Positions 35,307 through 42,779 of a stretch of DNA of 64,000 nt are shown here, in pieces. Both the position numbers and the translations under genes were made by a program. The DNA lies in the NCBI RefSeq assembly GCF_024622195.1, contig NZ_JANKBI010000014.1, forward strand, positions 1 through 64,000. Reading direction: 5' to 3'. The notes under the pieces are model-generated. The model ran no database searches. It was not told where the DNA came from and saw only the letters and a program-made list of their open reading frames with translations. Every line of letters begins with the position of its first letter. The stretch's first letter is position 1. This DNA is from Murimonas intestini (GTDB lineage: Bacteria > Bacillota > Clostridia > Lachnospirales > Lachnospiraceae).

Positions 35307-35579
35307 ATCCTTTCCGTTTTCTTGTTTATATTATATGTAAAAGTGCGCAAGAAATCAATCGTTTTTTTTTACGATTGATTTCTTGCACATTTTTAATTGT
35401 GGTGAAAAATTATGGGGCGCAAAATCATTACGGTTCCCTAACAATCCGTCTGTCATAAGGATCAGTACAATCCGGTCTGTTTCCCGAAGCATCTCTCTTC
35501 TGTGGAATGTATCCTTGTAGTGTCAAAGCCCAATTGGGATTTCATGGCCACAGATGCTGTGCCAGCCGGTCAGAAAGTT
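35307..35579. other. gap between the AlbA_2 gene and the UDG-like pseudogene
   Basis: Apart from the palindrome at 35343-35388 the 270 bases hold no start-linked frame that I can support on either strand. A short minus-strand frame around 35430-35520 reads protein-like but has no start and no recognised family. Confidence 0.4.
35343..35388. repeat. strong palindrome upstream of the AlbA_2 gene
   Basis: Arms of 18 bases (GTGC-AAGAAATCAATCGT and its complement, with a 2-base bulge on the left) enclose a T8 loop. It lies 45 bases upstream of the AlbA_2 start: an operator for that regulator, a terminator of a lost gene, or an island-end sequence. The word ACGATTGATTTC recurs near 49275. Confidence 0.7.
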
Positions 35580-36334
35580 CTAAGTATTACTTTGTCTGGA
35601 ATATATGCCATTTTCTAGTATATCTAACATACTTTCACGTTTTTCTTCAAATTGAATTTTTCTTCTTCCGTTTAATCCTGATGGATGCGGAAATCCCCAC
35701 AGAACTTTGCTGTACTGTGCAGACTTTGGTTCAAAAAATTCTTTTAAGATCTCCTCTACTGCTGCCCCCAATGGTATAATCAATTTTAAATCCGGGACAC
35801 AATCTAACTCCTTTGAAAATTCTTCCATAATATATTTTCTTAAAATATCAACAGATCCCATCGTTGGAGTATGACCATTATAGTTTTTCCCTTGTAAAAA
35901 CATGGATATTTTATCAAAGATGTAGTATGTAAAAGTGATTTATTTTTGTCAAACAACTCTAAACAAGATTTCAACCCTAAATACTCCTGAAGGTTCAGAT
36001 CATCTAACATAGAAATTAGGTTTTTACGCATTGTTCCGGCAAAACGTGATTCTACTTTACATTTAAAACATATTTCTTCATCTGTATTACACGTCCCTAT
36101 CCCATTTTTTGCCGTTTGAAATGCAATTTGTGTTTGGCTCCAACCTGGTGTAATGCCGATAATAAATACACTGGCTTTTTCGTTTATATATTCGTTATGA
36201 GGAGCATAATAAATCTGAATTTTAGAATCATGATAAAGTAAAAACTGTTCCGTTTGAATACTCTCTTTATTAATCACGCCTAAGTCCGCTATTTTTCCCT
36301 TGTACTTTTGGAATAAACTATTGGGGTGCAGCAT
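35580..36334 (-). pseudogene. uracil-DNA-glycosylase-like protein, broken by one frameshift
   Basis: Two overlapping frames join into one protein of about 250 residues. The first part (from ATG 36334, after AAGGGA) has SVFIIGITPGWSQTQIAFQTA-type wording split around residue 55-75, the UDG-superfamily active-site loop GITPG. The second part (to 35580) has the second motif in GFPHPSGLNGRRK. The frames meet at about 35885-35890 in the run GGGAAAAAC. One missing A, or a -1 slip on G-GGA-AAA, would join them. In an island with other broken genes, mutation is the simpler view. The substrate is unknown. Confidence 0.7.
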
Positions 36335-36594
36335 ATAATCCCTTCTTTCTCTATTTGTATAGTTTACACTAAGATACAATATTCGAATTTTCATCCCAGA
36401 CTAATCATCCAACAAACCTTAGTTTTCACATATATTTTCTTTAGCCCCTCAATCGTAGTAAAACCGTAGTCCTCCATCAGTTCTATTTCGCCGATTTGCT
36501 GTAGTTTATCGACTCTATATTTCGTTTAAAAATTGTTAATTTTTTCATAGCATAAGCAAAATGCGGCAAAACGAGGCAAGTTGAGGAAGCTTAG
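36335..36594 (-). other. gap with a short coding remnant
   Basis: The gap between the UDG-like gene and the kinase cassette contains a start-less minus-strand frame of about 42 codons (around 36395-36520, with LMEDYGFTTIEGLKKIY) that reads like a fragment of a longer protein. No family was recognised. Confidence 0.35.
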
Positions 36595-36624
36595 TAGAAA
36601 CTGGGGTTTCTTACTACTGCGATT
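36595..36624. repeat. 30-base direct repeat, right-hand partner at 38279
   Basis: This is the copy on the 3' side of the kinase gene. It matches 38279-38308 at 29 of 30 positions and contains the small dyad GAAAC-N4-GTTTC. Confidence 0.9.
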
Positions 36625-36678
36625 TCTTAATACTTTTTTTAATATACATCTAAAATGTTTATTACTCTAACGCCAAAC

Positions 36679-38247
36679 TTAATATCCTTCATGATAGGAC
36701 AGTTGTGCGCGTATATGGCCATCGATCTTTGCATTCCTCTTCAATATATTGGAAACACTTTTTATTTTAAATCTTCCAACATTTGATGCCACATATTCGA
36801 TAATCTTTGCTGCTTCAATACTAATCTCATCATTTCTATTGTTTCGACTTTTTATTATCTCAATTGCCCAGTATGCTATAATATCATAATCATCCCAACT
36901 ATGGGAACTTTCTTGCATTTCACTTGAAGCCCTTCGTATTTCTCTTAGTGCAACTTCAAATGACACTTCAATTACATTAATAAACGGAACAGAAATATCT
37001 TGCCCGAATTTGATTATCAAATGCCACATTAATTTGCCATCGATATCTCTGTTAAAAAAGTCAATTAATCGAATCACATCTAATTGTCCACCCTTTGTAT
37101 ATTCTACAAGTAACTTTTCTGCTATTTCTTCAGGCGATTCATAATCTGACCTATCGCAGATAGCCGCTAAATCTTCACACATTTCATTAATATTCTCATA
37201 TCTACTATCTGGATTAGATGCAGTAGCTTTATATACAATAGATGAATACTTATGTGGTGCTCCTGACATGTTCCCATCCATTATATAGTCTATCGTTTTT
37301 GCTAGTGAAAACATATCTGTTCTAAAATTACCATCTTTCAACGCAAATAGCTGAGTTGGATCTGTAAACCATGCGCGTCCAACAGCATGAGTGGTAGTTG
37401 TTTGATGAGAATATTTGCTAGAAATATCTTTCGCCAGCCCAAAATCCGTAATCATCCATTCTCCAGAACATCCCAACAATATATTACCCGGATGGAAATC
37501 CCGATGTATTACTCCTTTATTATGTAAATATCTCATACTTTCAGCACATCTAATCACAATTTCATCTTTTTCCTCATCAGATAGTGTTTTCTTTTCAATA
37601 TAAGTTTCCAATGATATACTCGCCTTTTCCATTGAGTATCTAAGAGCCTGAGAATCATAATCAAACACATTAAGTGTGTAACCACTATCATTCTGTTCGC
37701 TCATAATCTCATATTCTCTCTTAAACCTATGTACCGAGCCTGCATCGGCTTTTTCAGAAATATTAAGTACTTTGTATACGCGCGATTCATCTGTAGGACA
37801 ACGATATACAGTACAAAATCCACCTTCTCCCATTTTGTCATATTCCTTAAAATCAACAAATTTCAAAGAAAATTTACTGTTGTCTATTCCAAACTCTTGG
37901 TTTGAAATGCTCCATAATGCATTCAATGAAGTGAGAATTCTATCTTTTAGCTGAAATATACTGTATCCCGCTACAGTTAAATCAGTTACCCTATTTTCGA
38001 TATATTTGTTAAAATAGTAATCAATAAACTCAACCAATTTTTCTTCATCAGCCAATTGACAAAAAAAACTACTTAAAATTTCTATACTATAATTGTTATT
38101 ATCTAAAATTGATGTTTCCCACCCCATATCATAACAACATTCATACAGAGCTGTTTCATCAATCTTTATACTTTCTGGAAGGTCGACACTTCCTAAACCA
38201 GCAAATAATCTTGCAATATTCTTTAAATCGTCAATTTTATATTCCAT
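36679..38247 (-). CDS. stand-alone eukaryotic-type Ser/Thr protein kinase
   Basis: The 522-residue soluble protein has an N-terminal helical region (about 1-130), a Hanks kinase domain (about 133-370) with glycine loop GEGGFCTV (140-147), VYKV lysine at 159, catalytic HRDFHPGN (248-255) and DFG (268-270), then a helical C-terminal region (about 390-522). There is no membrane helix or PASTA repeat, so it is not the PrkC housekeeping kinase. Between direct repeats on a defence-type island, an abortive-infection or Stk2-like phage defence role is plausible but only inferred. The ribosome site is weak. Confidence 0.85.
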   Translation of the reverse strand: MEYKIDDLKNIARLFAGLGSVDLPESIKIDETALYECCYDMGWETSILDNNNYSIEILSSFFCQLADEEKLVEFIDYYFNKYIENRVTDLTVAGYSIFQLKDRILTSLNALWSISNQEFGIDNSKFSLKFVDFKEYDKMGEGGFCTVYRCPTDESRVYKVLNISEKADAGSVHRFKREYEIMSEQNDSGYTLNVFDYDSQALRYSMEKASISLETYIEKKTLSDEEKDEIVIRCAESMRYLHNKGVIHRDFHPGNILLGCSGEWMITDFGLAKDISSKYSHQTTTTHAVGRAWFTDPTQLFALKDGNFRTDMFSLAKTIDYIMDGNMSGAPHKYSSIVYKATASNPDSRYENINEMCEDLAAICDRSDYESPEEIAEKLLVEYTKGGQLDVIRLIDFFNRDIDGKLMWHLIIKFGQDISVPFINVIEVSFEVALREIRRASSEMQESSHSWDDYDIIAYWAIEIIKSRNNRNDEISIEAAKIIEYVASNVGRFKIKSVSNILKRNAKIDGHIRAQLSYHEGY

Positions 38248-38278
38248 CTTATCAGGTCCATATCTAAATATAATGTAA

Positions 38279-38308
38279 TAGAAACTAGGGTTTCTTACTA
38301 CTGCGATT
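38279..38308. repeat. 30-base direct repeat, left-hand partner at 36595
   Basis: This copy is 31 bases upstream of the kinase start codon, so it may overlap the promoter. One mismatch to 36595-36624. Confidence 0.9.
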
Positions 38309-38394
38309 ATTCTACCATAACCTGCTTGATTTGGGGAGTAGGTAAAGCAGAAAATGCCCTGCTGAAGCAGAACACCATTTTGTTCTTTCTATTA

Positions 38395-38490
38395 TTAAAT
38401 TGCCCGGAACATTTTCTGCGATACCGGATTTTCCCCTTTGACCTTTTCTAATTCCTTTTTGGCATCCACCATGAATCTTACGGTGCGGCG
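38395..38490 (-). pseudogene. 3' end of a tyrosine integrase, cut off by the IS
   Basis: The minus-strand frame up to TAA at 38395 encodes MVDAKKELEKVKGENPVSQ followed by KMFRAI, the typical C-terminal tail of clostridial ICE/prophage tyrosine recombinases. The preceding part (GVTLNTYTHLGLEDA) lies on the other side of the IS at 40262-40355. Confidence 0.65.
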
Positions 38491-38515
38491 GGTTCTTCCG
38501 TAATTATCCGTTTTT
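38491..38515. repeat. left terminal inverted repeat of the ISL3 element
   Basis: Pairs with 40220-40244, 23 of 25 bases. Confidence 0.85.
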
Positions 38516-38574
38516 GCCTGGAAAATCATAGAAAATTATATTATAATTACATTAATAAAATTGGGAGATTTTCT

Positions 38575-40216
38575 ATGAGCATGAATAAACTTGATTTAGA
38601 ACTCTTCTTTCCAGAAGATAAGTTGCAGATAACAAAAGTTGAACAAACAGAAACAGTAATACATATTTACTTGAGATCGCAAACTAAAAGCTGCATCTGT
38701 CCCAAGTGCGGACACTTTACCGAGCAATACCATGGTACATATATAAGAACAGTTCAGGATCTTCCTGTTTTAGGAAAAACGCTTCAACTGCATATTAGAG
38801 CCCATGAGTATGATTGTACAAATCAAGATTGTGATGTTACTACGATTGCAGAGAGTTTCGATGGGTTTCTAAATACCTATAGCAGAATGACCGAACGATG
38901 TGCTGATTTTATCTGCACTTTGGCATTAGAAACAAGCTGTGAAGGATGCTCACGGATTTGCAAAGTCTTGGGAATAAAAATCAGTGGGGATACTGTAATC
39001 CGCCTTCTTTTAAAAAGATATCAGTGTATGGAAGAGCCCCCTGTTGGTGATGTGATAGGGATAGATGATTTCGCCTATAAGAAACGTCACACATACGGAA
39101 CAATTATTGTAGATGAAAAAACGCATGCCCCTATTACATTACTAGATGGACGAGATGGGAATTCATTGCGGGAATGGCTAAAAAATAATAAGCATATTAA
39201 AATAGTTACCCGTGACAGAGCCAGTGCTTACGCAAAAGTCATTGCAGAGGAATTACCAGATGCTATGCAGGTCGCAGATCGCTTTCACCTGCATCAAAAT
39301 TTACTGGAAAAAATAAAAAATGCACTGAATCATGAATTACCAGCTACTATTAAGATTTCACATACAGAAAATACACCAGAAGACAACGAAGGTAGTAAAA
39401 AAAATGGCACACGATGTGGATAACTCTCTGAATTATTCAGAAAAGTGTTATAAAACGATCTGCCAGATTCAAGCGTTGCTAAAAGAAGGTTGTAGCTGCC
39501 GAGAAATAGCCCGACGTATGGGCGTTGGAAGGAATACGATAGCCAAATACAGGACAGGTGATCCAAAAGAATTAAGTATGTACGGAATACATCAAAGCAA
39601 GTTGGATGTCTTTCATGATTTTATTTTGCAATGTCTGAATTCTAGAGGGAGTAAATGCAAAACCGTAAAAGCCATTTATGAAAAAGGATATGCTGGTTCG
39701 AAGAGCAATGCTTTTGATTATCTTGTAAAAATAGAGCAGCGTGAAAGAAAAAACTTTGACCCTCAATCATATATAAGAACACGAACAGAGTCACTTAAAT
39801 ATAAAATAGGGACTACTGGAAAACATGAAGATTTTATTACAAGAGAAGGTGTATTCAAGCATATGTGGATGAATGCAGCTTTGGCAGAGTTGCACAAATC
39901 TTATATCTATGATAAATTTCCAGATTTATGGAAAATCCATAGTTGTATCAAAGAGTTCCGAAATGTTTTTCAGAAAAAGATGGTGGTTCTTCTTTATCTA
40001 TTCATAGATAAATATAAAAATAGCAAAATAAATGCACTCAGCAGTTTCGCAAGAGGATTGGAAAGAGATATGGATGCTGTTGAGAATGCAGTATCTTATA
40101 ATTTTAGCAATGGGTTTGTATAGGGAACCAATAGCAGGTTAAAAATGATAAAGAGAACCATGTACGGCAGATGTAGTAAGGAATTATTGGAAGCTAAACT
40201 ACGTTATATGAGATAA
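38575..40216 (+). pseudogene. ISL3-family transposase with frameshift and nonsense mutation
   Basis: The N-terminal 282 residues include the zinc-binding CPKCGHF region, DDE residues in IGIDDFAYKK (about 164) and IVTRDRASAYA (about 214), and VADRFHLHQNLLEKI. The frame is lost at an A8 run (39397-39404), where deleting one A restores MAHDVDNSLNYSEKCYKTIC and the C-terminal half. A second lesion, TAG at 40121-40123, replaces the Glu expected in NGFV-E-GTNSRLKMIKR, the third catalytic acid. The gene would end at TAA 40214-40216. It cannot make an active transposase. Confidence 0.9.
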
Positions 40217-40219
40217 CAT

Positions 40220-40244
40220 AAAAACGGACAATTCCGGAAGAACC
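40220..40244. repeat. right terminal inverted repeat of the ISL3 element
   Basis: Complement of the left repeat with two mismatches. Confidence 0.85.
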
Positions 40245-40261
40245 AAAGAGCCCCGGAATAA

Positions 40262-40355
40262 TCACACCAGTTCTTCCATCCGCTTTAATTCATCAGCCGC
40301 ATCCTCCAACCCAAGATGCGTGTAGGTATTCAGTGTCACGCCTATGTCAAATGCC
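40262..40355 (-). pseudogene. tyrosine integrase fragment with active-site tyrosine region
   Basis: Encodes FDIGVTLNTYTHLGLEDA followed by ADELKRMEELV before a stop created at the IS junction. NTYTH contains the nucleophilic tyrosine of the recombinase family. Upstream it runs directly into a truncated group II intron, and downstream into the IS. It is all that remains of the recombinase of an integrative element. Confidence 0.75.
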
Positions 40356-40640
40356 CCATCAGACATTGGACTTTCTCTCCATCTATCTGTCACATTTACC
40401 ATACATGATTCCGTGTAGTTATTGGGCTTCGGCTTGTGATGCAGTCTTACCCTCATGCATGGCCTGATGTGATTTCTGTTCATCAGACCAGAGATTTGCC
40501 CGTGGGTTAGTATGTTCCCCACATCCGGTTTCCTTCAGATTACATCTCGCGATGGACACCCTTGCCTTCGGCTATATCCTTCCCACTACCGGGCATATTC
40601 CGGACTTTCACCGGTCAGAAACGTGCGCCCCCAGGCGCAC
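40356..40640 (-). ncRNA. truncated group II intron (5' part of domain I)
   Basis: On the minus strand from 40640 the sequence opens with the intron 5' consensus GTGCGCC. It continues with typical bacterial group II landmarks: ACCGGTGAAAGTCCGG, GGCAAGGGTGTCCATCG, TAATCTGAAGGAAACCGGA, TGATGAACAGAAA and TCATGTATGGTAAATGTG. It stops near 40356 against integrase sequence. No reverse transcriptase, domain V or domain VI is present, so it cannot splice alone. An apparent 86-codon frame across it (40262-40522) is not a gene. Confidence 0.75.
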
Positions 40641-40688
40641 AATAAAAAAGAGCCACGAACAACGGAATTTAATTCCGCCATTCATGCT
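40641..40688 (-). terminator. intrinsic terminator immediately 5' of the intron
   Basis: A long stem with G-U pairs (centre CGGAATT-A-AATTCCG, arms 40651-40688) is followed on the minus strand by CTTTTTTATT and then directly by the intron start. It probably ends the restriction operon or the ImmA/IrrE remnant. Class C group II introns favour insertion just after terminators. Confidence 0.7.
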
Positions 40689-40746
40689 CAATTTTATTCC
40701 ATAAAGGACTACTACCTCATTGAGTAACTCGTCGTAAAAATTTTGC

Positions 40747-41162
40747 TTATTCTGTTCTCACAATTTTCTCATGTCCAAGGGACTTCATTTTTTCAGCATA
40801 TGAGCAAACTTCATAAAACTGTTGGTAAGTTAATGTATCATTGCTTTTGCCAAGTCCCCACGGCAATGAGCCATCATCCACACAATGCTCTCATCATAAT
40901 CATCGTAATGGTAATCAGCTTCGTGGGTTTCAAACCATATTAACACAGCTACATCGAAATGTATCTCCATGCCTGGTTTGTCCTCACCCCATACATACTC
41001 CACCTTTACATCTGATATCTCCGTTTCTCCGGCACGGTGAATTCGCTTAAAATCAATCCTAAAGGAATCGAAGTTGGTTTCCGGGTAGCTTTCGGCAGCC
41101 TCCTAGAAATCATTATCAAATCTCTTTTATATATATTCAGTAAACGAACGATGTGCTGCCAT
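40747..41162 (-). pseudogene. remnant of an ImmA/IrrE-family protein gene (N-terminal part)
   Basis: AAGGAGGGAGTTT precedes ATG at 41162 and MAAHRSFTEYI, then a stop. After a frame change a second stretch (41102-40850) reads RAGETEISDVKVEYVWGE and IHFDVAVLIWFETHEADYHY. A further shift leads to LTYQQFYEVCSYAEKMKSLG and TAA at 40747. The first two blocks match, from memory, the N-terminal region of ICE-borne ImmA/IrrE metallopeptidase proteins. The HExxH domain is missing. At least two frameshifts make it non-functional. Confidence 0.55.
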
Positions 41163-41213
41163 AAACTCCCTCCTTGATGAGTGTCATAGTTCCAACATTT
41201 CAAGTCTTGCTTT

Positions 41214-41396
41214 TCATTCCTCGTTATCTTCTTCAACAACTACTATATAGTGTTTCCTCAATCCTGACCGTGTTTTGGAAACAAAAGCGTGAAATTGCCG
41301 TGCATCTTTTAATCCTAGAATTTCCGCACATTTTACTGCATTGCCAAATGCAATTATCTCTTCGGTATCCTCACGATATACGGTATAGTACTTCAT
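41214..41396 (-). CDS. 60-residue conserved small protein at the end of the restriction operon
   Basis: MKYYTVYREDTEEIIAFGNA opens a 60-residue protein with an alpha/beta pattern and an acidic end (VVVEEDNEE). Such small proteins recur on clostridial mobile elements; function unknown to me. ATG 41396 lies 5-6 bases after AAAGGA. The frame reaches back to a GTG at 41411 overlapping the nuclease stop codon, so it is the last translated gene of the operon. Confidence 0.6.
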   Translation of the reverse strand: MKYYTVYREDTEEIIAFGNAVKCAEILGLKDARQFHAFVSKTRSGLRKHYIVVVEEDNEE

Positions 41397-41407
41397 CACA
41401 AGTCCTT

Positions 41408-42763
41408 TCACAGTAATATTTGCTTCAATGCATCTGCCGCATTATCAGAATCATTTCCCAAAATCAATTCATAATAATTAATTGAGTCAACAGACAACGG
41501 TAATGCAGCCGTCTCTGTTGAATGCATTATCTTAGCCCTACTTTCAGAACCCGGAAATGCAAAGCCACATTTTTGAACACCTGTTAACAGTACATATGAA
41601 AGTAGCTGATGTGTATCTGCTCTGACGCTTCTGCTATTAGGCTTGTATTTTGCATCTATAACCGCAACGGGATTCTGCGTTTCATTGTCCCGAATGATGA
41701 TATCTGGAATACAGTACGGCATCAAATGAATGCCTCTCTCAACATCCGAAATATCGCTAACATCCTTTTGGATAAACAGCCTTTTCGAATAACTGTCCAA
41801 AGAATATTTATCCTTGTCTATGGTTCGCTTGAGTACTATACGAGTGTAAAATTCAAACAAAGTTTCCATATTAATCATATAGGGTATTGTAAATACACTT
41901 TTTGCAACCGATTTTCCTTCTTCATTTTTATAAGCATAGTATTTTTGACCGTAGATACACCTTGCTTGCTGCAACAGCGGTTTATAGTACATATACAATC
42001 CCGATGCGTCTGCGCCATTAAAATCACTTGTCTTAATACGGACGGTCTGAACACGGCGGAATGAATTCGTACAATATGCTACTCGCTTTGCCACCTCTGA
42101 TGTAGTTGGAAAGCGTCTCCCTACAATTTCTTTGCATTTCAGCAAAGTAGCCTTCAAAATTCTATTTTCAATATTATCCTCAGTAAAATCAATATATTTG
42201 CAATAGAATCTGTCATTTCTGCCCTTGCAGGTGTTAATCCGTATATTCTTTTTGATTTCAATCTTTCCTCTGACCTTTGAAGAATAGTTTTCCTCTTGGT
42301 GGAACATTGTTTTTTTCAAACCCTTTTTGCATAAACCATAACATGAAGTTATAAAACTTAATGCGTATAAAAGTTCTCCATCCTGCTCTATATCTTGGGA
42401 AAGTTTAATAAGCGGTTGGTCATAAAATACTTGGAATAATGACCTGCCATCATCCTCCACTTCGGCAATATAGTCATCGTACTCATCATCAGACATTACC
42501 ATTTCAAGCATATGCCAAGGCTCCATGCCATATTGCGAAGTAACAACGACAATATGCTCTTTTCCTGCCGACTGCAAATAACGTCCATTCTTGTCATGTA
42601 GCCTTCCTACTCCAACATAACCACTACTCCAAAGCCTACCTTGAAATTTGTGGATTCCAAAATTTATTTCTGGAGTTGATAAGTCAATATTATTCCATAC
42701 ATCATCTTTACTATTCAACACTGACCAATCATTTATTTGGTGTATTATTACATCTCGTGCCAT
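41408..42763 (-). CDS. McrC-like PD-(D/E)XK restriction endonuclease subunit
   Basis: The 451-residue protein has an N-terminal beta-rich region (FGIHKFQGRLWSSGYVGVGR), a helical middle, and a C-terminal nuclease domain with METLFEFYTRIVL (about 299-311), CIPDIIIRD (PD at 353-354), VAVIDAKYKP (D370, K372) and HQLLSYVL (about 385-392). This is the McrC layout: the nuclease partner of a McrB-type GTPase/ATPase. It follows the tandem AAA gene by 16 bases with AGGAAGG upstream of the ATG. Confidence 0.88.
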   Translation of the reverse strand: MARDVIIHQINDWSVLNSKDDVWNNIDLSTPEINFGIHKFQGRLWSSGYVGVGRLHDKNGRYLQSAGKEHIVVVTSQYGMEPWHMLEMVMSDDEYDDYIAEVEDDGRSLFQVFYDQPLIKLSQDIEQDGELLYALSFITSCYGLCKKGLKKTMFHQEENYSSKVRGKIEIKKNIRINTCKGRNDRFYCKYIDFTEDNIENRILKATLLKCKEIVGRRFPTTSEVAKRVAYCTNSFRRVQTVRIKTSDFNGADASGLYMYYKPLLQQARCIYGQKYYAYKNEEGKSVAKSVFTIPYMINMETLFEFYTRIVLKRTIDKDKYSLDSYSKRLFIQKDVSDISDVERGIHLMPYCIPDIIIRDNETQNPVAVIDAKYKPNSRSVRADTHQLLSYVLLTGVQKCGFAFPGSESRAKIMHSTETAALPLSVDSINYYELILGNDSDNAADALKQILL

Positions 42764-42779
42764 AACATCACCTTCCTAA

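Larger units (their letters stand above)
38248..38574. other. gap between kinase gene and transposase
   Basis: Holds the direct repeat at 38279-38308, the integrase tail at 38395-38490 and the left inverted repeat of the ISL3 element at 38491-38515. No other gene seen. Confidence 0.6.
38491..40244 (+). mobile_element. ISL3-family insertion sequence, inactive
   Basis: Terminal inverted repeats of 25 bases match at 23 positions: GGTTCTTCCGTAATTATCCG-type at 38491-38515 and the complement at 40220-40244. The right end probably extends about 10 bases (GGGGCTCTTT, usual for ISL3 ends, to 40254). It carries one transposase gene with two lesions. No clear 8-base target duplication was found. The element interrupts an integrase gene. 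Confidence 0.85.

Noticed and set aside
39397..39404. Programmed frameshifting in the transposase A8 run
   Set aside because: The needed shift is +1, whereas known IS slippage on A-runs is -1; together with the nonsense codon, mutation is the better explanation.
40262..40522. 86-codon protein frame
   Set aside because: Most of it reads through the group II intron RNA; only the last part is integrase coding sequence.
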